6,927 bases of DNA from Acidimicrobiia bacterium (GTDB taxonomy: Bacteria > Actinomycetota > Acidimicrobiia > Acidimicrobiales > Iamiaceae): the NCBI GenBank assembly GCA_019247975.1, contig JAFBAD010000018.1, forward strand, positions 1-6,927, given 5' to 3'. This document shows positions 1 to 5,909 of this stretch, one piece after another. Each line of letters opens with the position of its first letter. Within the stretch, counting starts at the first letter, position 1. Position numbers and translations under genes: made by a program. Below the pieces are notes generated by a model that did not search any database, was not told where the DNA came from, and saw nothing but the letters and a program-made list of their open reading frames with translations.

Positions 1-738
1 GAGGAGTGGCAGCGGCGCGACCTGACGTCGCTCCGCCACGTGATCCACGCCGGCGCGCCGTGCCCCGTGCCGGTCAAGCAGCGGTTCATCGAGGCGCTGC
101 CGCAGACCGAGGTGTGGGAGCTCTACGGCGCCAGTGAGGGCGGCGCGACCCGCGTGTCGTCGACCGAGTGGGTGAGCCGGCCCGGCACGGTCGGGCTCCC
201 CTGGCCGGGCGTCGGCATCGCGATCCGCGACCGGGACAGCGGTGATCCGCTGCCGACCGGCGAGGACGGCGTGGTGTGGGTGACGCCGGCGCGCGGCACG
301 TTCGAGTACCACAACGATCCGGCCAAGACCGCGTCCGCGTGGAACGACGGCGCGTTCAGCGTGGGCGACATCGGCCACCTCGACGACGACGGCTACCTCT
401 ACCTGACCGACCGGTTGAGCGACATGATCATCCGGGCCGGCGTGAACCTCTATCCCCGGGAGATCGAAGACGTGCTGCACCGCCATCCCGACGTCGTCGA
501 CTGCGCGGTGTTCGGTGTCCCCGACGACCGCGACGGCGAGCACCCGGTCGCGGTCGTGGAGGTGCGCGACCCGGTGACCGCCGCCGAGCTGACCGACTGG
601 TGCGCGGAACGACTCGACCCGTACAAGGTGCCGACCCACATCGAGCTGGTCGACGAGCTCCCCCGTGATCCCAACGGCAAGGTCCTGAAGCGGCACCTGC
701 GCAACGAGGCGTGGGCCGGCTCGGGCCGCTCCATCTGA
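1..738 (+). CDS. Acyl-CoA synthetase (AMP-binding, class I adenylate-forming), 3' part only
   Basis: C-terminal 245 codons of an ATP-dependent acyl-CoA ligase that forms an acyl-AMP and transfers the acyl group to CoA. The frame is open from base 1, so the start and the P-loop (A3) region lie upstream; the GTG at 40 is internal. Visible motifs are YGASE (A5, Glu codon 136-138), VGDIGHLDDDGYLYLTDR (A7, Asp codon 367-369; the Arg at 412-414 begins the hinge), the A8 stretch DMIIRAGVNLYPREIEDVL, and the A10 motif PRDPNGKVLKRHL with the presumed catalytic Lys at 679-681. The short C-terminal lid domain is complete and ends at TGA 736-738. The A7-A8 region resembles FadD-type ligases of fatty-acid or steroid-side-chain catabolism, but substrate cannot be assigned from this part. 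The next gene begins 4 nt after the stop, so the two are probably co-transcribed. Family assignment is firm; substrate is unknown. Confidence 0.93.
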   Translation, partial: EEWQRRDLTSLRHVIHAGAPCPVPVKQRFIEALPQTEVWELYGASEGGATRVSSTEWVSRPGTVGLPWPGVGIAIRDRDSGDPLPTGEDGVVWVTPARGTFEYHNDPAKTASAWNDGAFSVGDIGHLDDDGYLYLTDRLSDMIIRAGVNLYPREIEDVLHRHPDVVDCAVFGVPDDRDGEHPVAVVEVRDPVTAAELTDWCAERLDPYKVPTHIELVDELPRDPNGKVLKRHLRNEAWAGSGRSI

Positions 739-742
739 GCCG

Positions 743-1138
743 ATGAGCACGTACCTGGACCTGTCCTCGGACCCCGCGCTGATCGGTGGCTTCTCGCCGT
801 CGAGCGGCCGGTACCACTTCCCGCTCGCCACGGTCTGCCCGTACACGGGCGCGGACGACGTCGAGGAGGTGCGGTTGTCCGCCACCGGCCGGCTGTGGGC
901 GTGGACCGCGGTCACGGCCGCGCCGCCGGGCTACGAGGGCCCGATCCCCTACGGCTTCGGCATCGTCGAGCTGGAGGCGGAGGGCCTGCGGATCGTCACC
1001 CGGCTCACCGAGCCCGACCCGTCGCGGCTCGAAGCCGGTCAGCCGATGCGCCTGGTCGCCGACCACCTGCCCGGTGACCTCGTCGCTTGGTCGTTCGCCC
1101 CCGAGGAAGCGTCGTTCGCAACGGAGACCTCCTCGTGA
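743..1138 (+). CDS. Small DUF35 OB-fold protein with degenerate zinc ribbon
   Basis: A 131-residue protein of the DUF35 (rubredoxin-like zinc ribbon plus OB-fold) family, a usual partner of thiolase-fold enzymes acting on CoA esters. The N-terminal ribbon region (residues about 15-40) has the family layout, but only one of four expected zinc ligands remains: the first CxxC is FSPSSG (residues 17-22) and the second is CPYTG (Cys32). The OB-fold follows (about 45-115): LSATGRLWAWTAVTAAPPGY, then PYGFGIVELEAEGLRIVTRL and GQPMRLVAD. It starts at ATG 743, 4 nt after the ligase stop; no strong Shine-Dalgarno is visible, consistent with translational coupling. Its end overlaps the following thiolase start by 4 nt (GTGA). 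I infer that it is a structural or substrate-channelling subunit of that thiolase-like protein, as BbsA is for BbsB and the ChsH2 DUF35 domain is for Ltp2. It probably binds no zinc. Alternative: a stand-alone acyl-CoA binding protein. Confidence 0.87.
   Translation: MSTYLDLSSDPALIGGFSPSSGRYHFPLATVCPYTGADDVEEVRLSATGRLWAWTAVTAAPPGYEGPIPYGFGIVELEAEGLRIVTRLTEPDPSRLEAGQPMRLVADHLPGDLVAWSFAPEEASFATETSS
1123..1126 (+). promoter_or_regulatory. Ribosome binding site setting the GTG start at 1135
   Basis: GGAG lies 8 nt before GTG 1135, inside the end of the DUF35 gene. It favours GTG 1135 over the upstream in-frame GTG at 1087. The 1087 start would add 16 residues (VVRPRGSV...) ahead of the conserved thiolase N-terminus (VTAVEIAGVGLHPFG). 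Confidence 0.6.
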
Positions 1139-2268
1139 CGGCCGTCGAGATCGCCGGCGTCGGCCTGCACCCGTTCGGTCGGTTCGAGGACCAGACCGCG
1201 ACGTCGATGGGCGTCACCGCGCTGCGCGCCGCGCTCGACGACGCCGGCTGGTCGATCGACGACGCGCGCCGGCGGGTCGGCGCCGCGTTCTGCGCGACCG
1301 CGTACGGCGGCGTGGCCGCGGGCCACCGCGTGCTCGGCGGGCTCGCGCTCACCGGCATCCCGATCGTGGACGTCGAGGCCGGTTGCGCGTCCGGTGGCGC
1401 CGCGCTGTCGCTCGCGGCCGGAACGATCGCGTCAGGCCAGCACGACGCGGCGATCGTCGTCGGCATCGAGAAGATGCCGAAGGGCATCATCCGCTCGTCG
1501 TTCTTCGCGCCGTGGCAGGAGCAGTCGGGTCTCGCCGCGACGCCCGCGTACTTCGCGCTGCGCGCGCAGCGCACGATGCACGACCACGGTCTGACGAAGG
1601 ACGACCTCGCCGCGCTGGTCGTCAAGAACCGCGGCTGGGGCGAGCTCAACCCGAACGCGATGTTCCGCTCGGCGGTCACCGCCGAGCAGGTCCTCGGATC
1701 CCGCCTGGTGTGCGAGCCGCTGCACCTCTGGATGCTGTGCTCCCCCAACGAAGGGGCCGCGGCGGTGCTGCTCCGCCGCGCCGAAGGCGGCAGCGGCGCA
1801 GTGCAGCTCGCGGCGGTCGCGCTGCGCAGCCACCTCCCGGGTCATGTGCTCGACGAGTCGACGCCGATGGCCGGCCTGATCGACGACGGCGACATCACCC
1901 CGCCGACCACGCTGGCCGTGCGCGACGCGTACGAGCAGGCCGGCGTCGGCCCGGACGACGTCGACGTGGCCGAGTGCCAGGACACCGATGCAGCCCGTGA
2001 GCTCCTCACCTGGTCCGAGCTCGGGCTCTGCGCCGCCGGCGACCAGCGCTCGATGCTGCACGGCGACCGCGGCCAGGTCGTCAACCGGTCGGGCGGTCTC
2101 CTCTCGAAGGGCGAGCCGCTCGGCGCGTCCGCGCTCGGACAGGTGGTCGAGCTCGTGGGCCAGCTCCGGGGCACGGCCGGAGCCCGCCAGGTCGACGGCG
2201 CCCGGGTCGGTCTGGCGCACACGATCGGTCGGGGCGCCAACGCCAGCGTCACCATTTTGCGTCGCTGA
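1135..2268 (+). CDS. Divergent thiolase-fold protein (SCP-x/Ltp-type), probable C-C lyase or acyltransferase
   Basis: A 377-residue protein of the SCP-x/lipid-transfer thiolase branch, close to the usual 380-400. The N-terminal motif is AVEIAGVGLHPFGRF. The nucleophile region VEAGCASGGAALSLAAG carries Cys84, followed by AIVVGIEKMPKG. The C-terminal half has VVNRSGGLLSKGEPLGAS and GARQVDGARVGLAHTIGRGA. Two hallmark active-site motifs are altered: where family members read AEVHDxF, this reads AECQDTD (His to Gln282), and GHP is GEP (His to Glu327). The nucleophilic Cys is therefore kept but both partner histidines are gone. Ordinary thiolysis is doubtful; a changed reaction such as retro-aldol cleavage (precedent: Ltp2 with the ChsH2 DUF35 domain), or a regulatory subunit, is possible. 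It is coupled to the DUF35 gene by a GTGA overlap, so a two-subunit complex is likely. It ends at TGA 2266-2268, 9 nt before a terminator-like hairpin. Fold is confident; activity is not. Confidence 0.9.
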   Translation: MTAVEIAGVGLHPFGRFEDQTATSMGVTALRAALDDAGWSIDDARRRVGAAFCATAYGGVAAGHRVLGGLALTGIPIVDVEAGCASGGAALSLAAGTIASGQHDAAIVVGIEKMPKGIIRSSFFAPWQEQSGLAATPAYFALRAQRTMHDHGLTKDDLAALVVKNRGWGELNPNAMFRSAVTAEQVLGSRLVCEPLHLWMLCSPNEGAAAVLLRRAEGGSGAVQLAAVALRSHLPGHVLDESTPMAGLIDDGDITPPTTLAVRDAYEQAGVGPDDVDVAECQDTDAARELLTWSELGLCAAGDQRSMLHGDRGQVVNRSGGLLSKGEPLGASALGQVVELVGQLRGTAGARQVDGARVGLAHTIGRGANASVTILRR

Positions 2269-2277
2269 TGCGCGTTC

Positions 2278-2319
2278 CTGCGTGCAGATCGGCCACTCCG
2301 GCGACCGATCGGCACGCAG
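2278..2319 (+). terminator. Hairpin terminator-like element after the first thiolase gene
   Basis: Arms 2278-2292 (CTGCGTGCAGATCGG) and 2305-2319 (CCGATCGGCACGCAG) pair over 15 bp with one mismatch (A2286 against C at the partner position) around a 12-nt loop. No U-tract follows, as is common for actinobacterial terminators. It begins 10 nt after the stop codon, so it probably ends the ligase-DUF35-thiolase transcript. Its stem core is also found in the hairpin at 4419-4460. Confidence 0.65.
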
Positions 2320-2330
2320 AATGCCTTCGG

Positions 2331-2358
2331 GTGAGGACGGGTATACGGTCCGCCTCAC
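2331..2358 (+). promoter_or_regulatory. Possible promoter/operator dyad upstream of the peptidase gene
   Basis: GTGAGG (2331-2336) and CCTCAC (2353-2358) form inverted arms around a central GTATAC (2341-2346), itself a palindrome. The hexamer TACGGT at 2344-2349 fits a loose TAnnnT -10, but no convincing -35 is seen. The position, between the upstream terminator and the peptidase ribosome binding site, suits a promoter with an operator. This is inference only. Confidence 0.28.
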
Positions 2359-2360
2359 AT

Positions 2361-2388
2361 GTCCTCGACACGCCCTGGGGGCGAGGAC
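2361..2388 (+). other. Short stem-loop in the probable 5' leader of the peptidase gene
   Basis: GTCCTCG (2361-2367) and CGAGGAC (2382-2388) can pair over 7 bp around a 14-nt loop, ending 4 nt before the Shine-Dalgarno. It could be a leader structure affecting translation or a protein-binding dyad. Stems of this size arise often in GC-rich DNA, so confidence is low. Confidence 0.25.
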
Positions 2389-2392
2389 CGAC

Positions 2393-2399
2393 GAAAGGG
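2393..2399 (+). promoter_or_regulatory. Ribosome binding site of the S53 peptidase gene
   Basis: GAAAGGG ends 8 nt before ATG 2408, a normal spacing, and so picks that ATG over the in-frame GTG at 2399 (which overlaps the site) and the ATG at 2417 (spacing 17). The chosen start also gives the full signal-peptide n-region, MRRM. Confidence 0.6.
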
Positions 2400-2407
2400 T
2401 GCACTGC

Positions 2408-4402
2408 ATGCGCCGTATGGCAACTGCGATCCTCGGCACCGCCGCGCTCTGCGCAGCGGTGCTGACCGCCGCCGGGAACCCGGCATCCGCGGTCCCTCGC
2501 CACGTGGTGGCGGGGACACGCGCGCCGTGGGCCAGCCCACAGGCCCGGACCCGGGCGGCCAGCTCCACGGAGCGGGTGCGCTTCCGCGTCTACCTGGCCT
2601 CCCGTGACGAGGCCGGCGCCGAGGCGGAGGCCCGGGCGGTCTCCGATCCGAGCAGCTCGCAGTACCGCCACTACCTGAGCGACGCCGAGATCGTCGCCCG
2701 CTACTCGCCGACCGCCGAGTCGGCCGCTGCCGTGCAGGGCTGGCTCGGATCGGCCGGCTTCGCGATCAGCGAGGTGCCGACCAACCGGCAGTACGTCGAG
2801 GCCACCGGCACGGTCGCCCAGATCAACGAGGCGTTCGGCGTGTCGATGGGCGTCTACGGCGTCCAGGGCGTGCAGCTCCTCAGTCCCGACCGCGACCTCT
2901 CGGTCCCGGGCGACATCGGCGCGGACGTCACCGCGGTGGTCGGCACCGAGCAGTCGCAGATCCTCCTACGGCCCGACCACGTGCGGCCCGACACCGATCG
3001 CGCGCAGCCGGCCAGCGCGGTCGCGGCCGGCGCGCAGCCGGGCGCGGTCCAGCCCGCACCGGGCTTCCGCAACGCCCGCCCCTGCAGCGACTACTGGGGC
3101 AAGCTCCAGGCCACCAACGTCCCGAAGTTCGGGAACTACCCGCACCCGTTGAACTACGCGCCGTGCGGCTACCGGCCGCCGCAGCTCCGGCGGGCCTACA
3201 ACGTCGATGACGCGCTGCACCACGGCATCGACGGCCGTGGCAGCCGGGTCGCGATCATCGATGCGTACGCGTCGCCGACGATCTTCAGCGACGCGCGGAC
3301 CTACTCGCAGCGCAACGACCCCGAGCACGTCCTCACCCGCGGGCAGTTCAGCCAGCACATCTTCCCGCCGGACCACCACCTCGAGGGTCCGGACCAGTGC
3401 GACGCGGCCGGTTGGTACGGCGAGGAGACCCTCGACGTCGAGGCCGTGCACGCGATGGCGCCCGGCGCGCACATCACCTACGTGGGCGCGGCGTCCTGCG
3501 ACGACACCGTGATGGACAAGGCCCTGAACTACGTGGTCAGCAACCACACCGCCGACATCGTCAGCAACAGCTACGGCAACGTCGGCGAGCAGGTGCCCGC
3601 GTCCGAGGTCACCGCCTTCCACCAGATCGCCCGCGAAGCGGTCATGAAGGGCATCGGCCTCTACTTCTCCTCCGGCGACGACGGCGACGAGGTCGCCAAC
3701 CTCGGCCGGCCCGAGCCCGACTTCTCGTCGACCGATCCGTGGGTCACCGCAGTGGGCGGCACGAGCCTGGGCGTCGGGGCGGACCGCACGACCGTCCTCG
3801 AGACCGGCTGGGAGACGACCAAGAGCACGCTGACCAACGGCCGCTTCGACCCGCCGGCCCCCGGCGCCTTCCTGTACGGCTCGGGCGGCGGCACCAGCCG
3901 GCTGTTCGGCCAGCCCTGGTACCAGAAGGGCCACGTGCCGGACCGCCTGGCGAAGAAGAACCACCGCAACGGGGCCAAGGGCCGCGTCGTGCCCGACATC
4001 TCCACGGTCGGCGACCCGAACACCGGGATGCTCATCGGCATCACGCAGACCTTCACCCGCGGCGTCTTCTACGACCAGTACCGCATCGGCGGCACGAGCC
4101 TGTCGACGCCGCTGTTCGCCGGGATCATGGCGCTGGCCGACCAGCTCCCCGGGCCCACGCACGGCTTCGTCAACCCGACGCTGTACTCGCTGCAGAACAC
4201 CCGCAGCATCCACGACGTCAGGCACGTGAACGACGCCGACGTGCGGATCGACTTCGCCAACGGCGTGACCAAGTCGGAGGGCTTGCTCACCTCGGTCCGG
4301 ACCTTCGACTACCAGGGCCTGGCCATCCACACCACCGCCGGGTACGACGACGTGACCGGCCTGGGCACCCCGAACGGGATGCCGTTCCTGACCAACATCT
4401 AG
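2408..4402 (+). CDS. Secreted S53 family serine-carboxyl peptidase (sedolisin/kumamolisin type)
   Basis: A 664-residue preproenzyme of the sedolisin family, endopeptidases usually active at acid pH and exported as self-processing zymogens. A Sec signal peptide (MRRM, hydrophobic 5-22) ends at a likely ASA-VP cleavage site (28/29). The activation pro-domain spans about 55-190 (RVYLASRD, SQYRHYLSDAEI, FGVSMGVY). A Pro/Ala/Gly-rich linker (about 193-220) leads to the catalytic domain from about 255. Catalytic residues are Glu339 and Asp343 in GEETLDVE, oxyanion Asp424 in SSGDDGDE, and nucleophile Ser564 in GGTSLSTP. A C-terminal calcium site is suggested by IHDV and AGYDDVTGLGTPNG. Four cysteines in the mature part (226, 253, 331, 364) could form two disulfides, consistent with export. 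The open frame extends upstream into the thiolase gene, but ATG 2408 is supported by the ribosome binding site and signal peptide. Hairpins flank it on both sides, suggesting a single-gene unit. It likely scavenges extracellular protein and has no evident link to the CoA-ester genes. Confidence 0.95.
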   Translation: MRRMATAILGTAALCAAVLTAAGNPASAVPRHVVAGTRAPWASPQARTRAASSTERVRFRVYLASRDEAGAEAEARAVSDPSSSQYRHYLSDAEIVARYSPTAESAAAVQGWLGSAGFAISEVPTNRQYVEATGTVAQINEAFGVSMGVYGVQGVQLLSPDRDLSVPGDIGADVTAVVGTEQSQILLRPDHVRPDTDRAQPASAVAAGAQPGAVQPAPGFRNARPCSDYWGKLQATNVPKFGNYPHPLNYAPCGYRPPQLRRAYNVDDALHHGIDGRGSRVAIIDAYASPTIFSDARTYSQRNDPEHVLTRGQFSQHIFPPDHHLEGPDQCDAAGWYGEETLDVEAVHAMAPGAHITYVGAASCDDTVMDKALNYVVSNHTADIVSNSYGNVGEQVPASEVTAFHQIAREAVMKGIGLYFSSGDDGDEVANLGRPEPDFSSTDPWVTAVGGTSLGVGADRTTVLETGWETTKSTLTNGRFDPPAPGAFLYGSGGGTSRLFGQPWYQKGHVPDRLAKKNHRNGAKGRVVPDISTVGDPNTGMLIGITQTFTRGVFYDQYRIGGTSLSTPLFAGIMALADQLPGPTHGFVNPTLYSLQNTRSIHDVRHVNDADVRIDFANGVTKSEGLLTSVRTFDYQGLAIHTTAGYDDVTGLGTPNGMPFLTNI

Positions 4403-4418
4403 GCCCCCACCAGCGTTT

Positions 4419-4460
4419 TTGCGTGCGATCGTCTCCAGTTCCGGAGACGATCGCACGCAA
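4419..4460 (+). terminator. Perfect 18-bp hairpin after the peptidase gene
   Basis: Arms 4419-4436 (TTGCGTGCGATCGTCTCC) and 4443-4460 (GGAGACGATCGCACGCAA) are perfect reverse complements with a 6-nt loop AGTTCC. It starts 17 nt after the peptidase stop (TAG 4400-4402). The T-run (4416-4420) is on the 5' side rather than after the stem, so this is not a classical U-tract terminator, but it fits a U-less actinobacterial terminator. Because the stem is perfect, it would fold equally on either strand. It shares its stem core with the hairpin at 2278-2319. Confidence 0.75.
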
Positions 4461-4477
4461 GGACCGGGATGGGAGAC

Positions 4478-4493
4478 CTGACAGCGGTGTCAG
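4478..4493 (+). promoter_or_regulatory. Perfect palindromic operator candidate (TetR-like)
   Basis: CTGACA-GCGG-TGTCAG is a perfect 6-bp inverted repeat with a 4-bp centre, ending 15 nt before the ATG at 4509. Size and symmetry match operators of TetR-family repressors, which commonly control acyl-CoA catabolism genes in actinobacteria. No regulator gene is in the window, so its protein is unknown. It abuts the -10-like hexamer, which suits repression by blocking polymerase. Confidence 0.5.
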
Positions 4494-4494
4494 A

Positions 4495-4500
4495 TAACGT
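4495..4500 (+). promoter_or_regulatory. Possible -10 element for a leaderless transcript of the HMGCS-DUF35 gene
   Basis: TAACGT fits the actinobacterial TAnnnT -10 pattern and ends 8 nt before ATG 4509, so transcription would begin at or just before the start codon. That would explain the lack of a Shine-Dalgarno before this gene. No good -35 is seen at 17 nt spacing (GGAGAC at 4472-4477). Hexamers this loose occur often by chance. Confidence 0.35.
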
Positions 4501-4508
4501 CGAGCGCG

Positions 4509-5909
4509 ATGGCTGGATCACAACCGGTGGCCTTGCTCGGAGTCGGCGTCGGGGTGCCGTCGTGGCGGCTCGCCGCCGGCGACATCGCGACCGCCTGGGG
4601 CGGCCGCGGTGGTCGCGGCTCGATCGCCGTGTGCGGGCCCGACGAGGACACGCTCACGCTGGCGTGGACCGCCTGCGACGCGCTGCTCGCGGAGACGGGC
4701 GCGTCGCCTGACGACATCGACGGCCTGTGGTGGGGCACGACGCGACCACCGTTCGCAGAAGGACCGAGCTGGTCGCACCTCGCCGCGACGTTGCGGCTCG
4801 GGCCGGCGACGGTCGGAGCGGTCACGGCCGGTTCGCCCCACGCGGGCGTCGAGGCGCTGCTCGCCGCAGCCGACGCGATCGCGGCCGGCACGGTCGCGCA
4901 GGCCGTGGTGGTCACGAGCGACGCGCTGCTCCCCGGCACCGGCACCACGCTCGAGCCGGCGTGCGGTGCCGCGGCGACCGCGGTGCTGCTCGGCCCGGCC
5001 ACCGACGACGCGCCCGCGGTGATCGGACCCCGGGCCGGCCGCTGGATGCCCGCGCTCGACCGCTACCGCGGCGACCACGAGGACACCACCCGCGACGTGT
5101 ACGACGGCCGCCTCTTCCGTGAGGAGGTGTTCCTCCCGCTCGCCACCGACACGGCGTCCGCGCTCGGCACCGACTCGCGCTGGTCGCTGCCCGACCCCGA
5201 CGGGCGGCTCGGCGGTGCGCTCGCCCGCAAGATCGGCACCGACCAGGTCGTGTCAGCCGACGTGCGCAAGGCCCTCGGCGACACGGGCGCCGCAGCCGCC
5301 CTCACCGGCCTCGTGCCCGCGCTCACCACGCCGGGAGCGGCCGCGCTGCTCGCGTTCGGCGGCGGCCGGGCGACGGCGGTCGGCATCGACGTGCGCGCCG
5401 CAGTTCCCGGGGCCGAGCGGGCGGTGGCCGACCTCGCAGCTGAGGGCACGCCGGCCTCGTACGCGCAGGTGCTGCGTGCACGCGGTCAGCTGGAGCCGGC
5501 CGGCGAGCACGTCGAGATGGCGGTGCCCCCGGGCAGCGCGATGTTCGTGCGCGGCAACGCCGAGATCCTCGGCCTGGTCGGCGGGCGCTGCGTCGACTGC
5601 GCCACCGTCAACTTCCCGCACTCGATCCACCCGGCCTGCCTCGGCTGCGGCGGCGACAAGTTCGACTCCGTCCCCCTGTCGCGCAACGGCACCGTGCAGA
5701 CCTTCGTGATCAACCACGCGATGCCCGCGCCGTTCGTCGCCCCGCTCCCCCTCGTGTGCGTGGACCTCGACGACGGCAGCCGGGTGATGTTCCAGGGCGA
5801 GGGCACCGGCGCCGAGCTGGCGATCGGCTCACCGGTCGACCTGGTGCTGCGCCGCTACGCGATCGAGCGAGGAGTTCCCGTGTACGGATGGAAGGTGCGC
5901 TCGAGGTGA
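4509..5909 (+). CDS. HMG-CoA synthase-fold protein fused to a C-terminal DUF35 zinc-ribbon/OB domain
   Basis: A 466-residue two-domain protein. Residues 1-300 follow the layout of archaeal-type HMG-CoA synthase: LLGVGVGVPSWRL, DIATAWG, PDEDTLTLAWTAC, DIDGLWWGTTRPPF, an AGSPHAGVEALL segment, a Gly/Ala-rich CGAAATAVLLG, SLPDPDGRLGGALARKIG, and a final PGAAALLAFGGG. By motif alignment the three catalytic residues look replaced: Glu of the GSES region by Thr (77-78), Cys of ACKAG by Pro110 in SPHAG, and His of FHQPNG by Pro228 in LPDPDG. Residues 340-466 form a DUF35 domain with an intact ribbon (Cys361, 364, 377, 380) and an OB-fold (GTVQTFVINH, PLPLVCVDLDDGSRVMFQGEG). The start is ATG 4509 with no Shine-Dalgarno; GTG 4527 is an alternative. 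It overlaps the next thiolase, so the product may be a non-catalytic or repurposed partner joining thiolase and substrate, recalling the archaeal thiolase/HMGCS/DUF35 complex. Fold assignment is good; function is inferred. Confidence 0.85.
   Translation: MAGSQPVALLGVGVGVPSWRLAAGDIATAWGGRGGRGSIAVCGPDEDTLTLAWTACDALLAETGASPDDIDGLWWGTTRPPFAEGPSWSHLAATLRLGPATVGAVTAGSPHAGVEALLAAADAIAAGTVAQAVVVTSDALLPGTGTTLEPACGAAATAVLLGPATDDAPAVIGPRAGRWMPALDRYRGDHEDTTRDVYDGRLFREEVFLPLATDTASALGTDSRWSLPDPDGRLGGALARKIGTDQVVSADVRKALGDTGAAAALTGLVPALTTPGAAALLAFGGGRATAVGIDVRAAVPGAERAVADLAAEGTPASYAQVLRARGQLEPAGEHVEMAVPPGSAMFVRGNAEILGLVGGRCVDCATVNFPHSIHPACLGCGGDKFDSVPLSRNGTVQTFVINHAMPAPFVAPLPLVCVDLDDGSRVMFQGEGTGAELAIGSPVDLVLRRYAIERGVPVYGWKVRSR
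5890..5895 (+). promoter_or_regulatory. Ribosome binding site favouring GTG 5906 as the thiolase start
   Basis: GGAAGG ends 10 nt before GTG 5906, giving a GTGA overlap like the one at 1135-1138. A rival start, ATG 5888, is in the same frame and adds six residues (MEGALE); it has GAGGAG at 5869-5874, but with a long 13-nt spacing. GTG 5906 is preferred but not certain. Confidence 0.45.

Noticed and set aside
786..2000. 404-codon Arg-rich + strand frame across the DUF35 and thiolase genes
   Set aside because: Frame-shifted shadow with very high Arg content spanning two well-supported genes.
1988..2407. N-terminal extension of the peptidase reading frame, 140 codons upstream of ATG 2408
   Set aside because: It overlaps the end of the thiolase gene in another frame, is Arg/Ser-rich shadow sequence, and would bury the signal peptide inside the protein.
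2966..4456. 496-codon open frame on the - strand opposite the peptidase
   Set aside because: Shadow of the GC-rich + strand gene: Val/Gly/Arg-rich, no recognisable domain, and the + strand frame holds a complete catalytic set.
4416..4460. The 18-bp inverted repeat as an insertion-sequence end or attachment site
   Set aside because: No transposase, integrase or target duplication is in the window; a hairpin just after a stop codon is better explained as a terminator.
3397..4497. 366-codon + strand frame overlapping the peptidase
   Set aside because: Arg/His-rich out-of-frame translation of the peptidase gene that also runs through its terminator hairpin.
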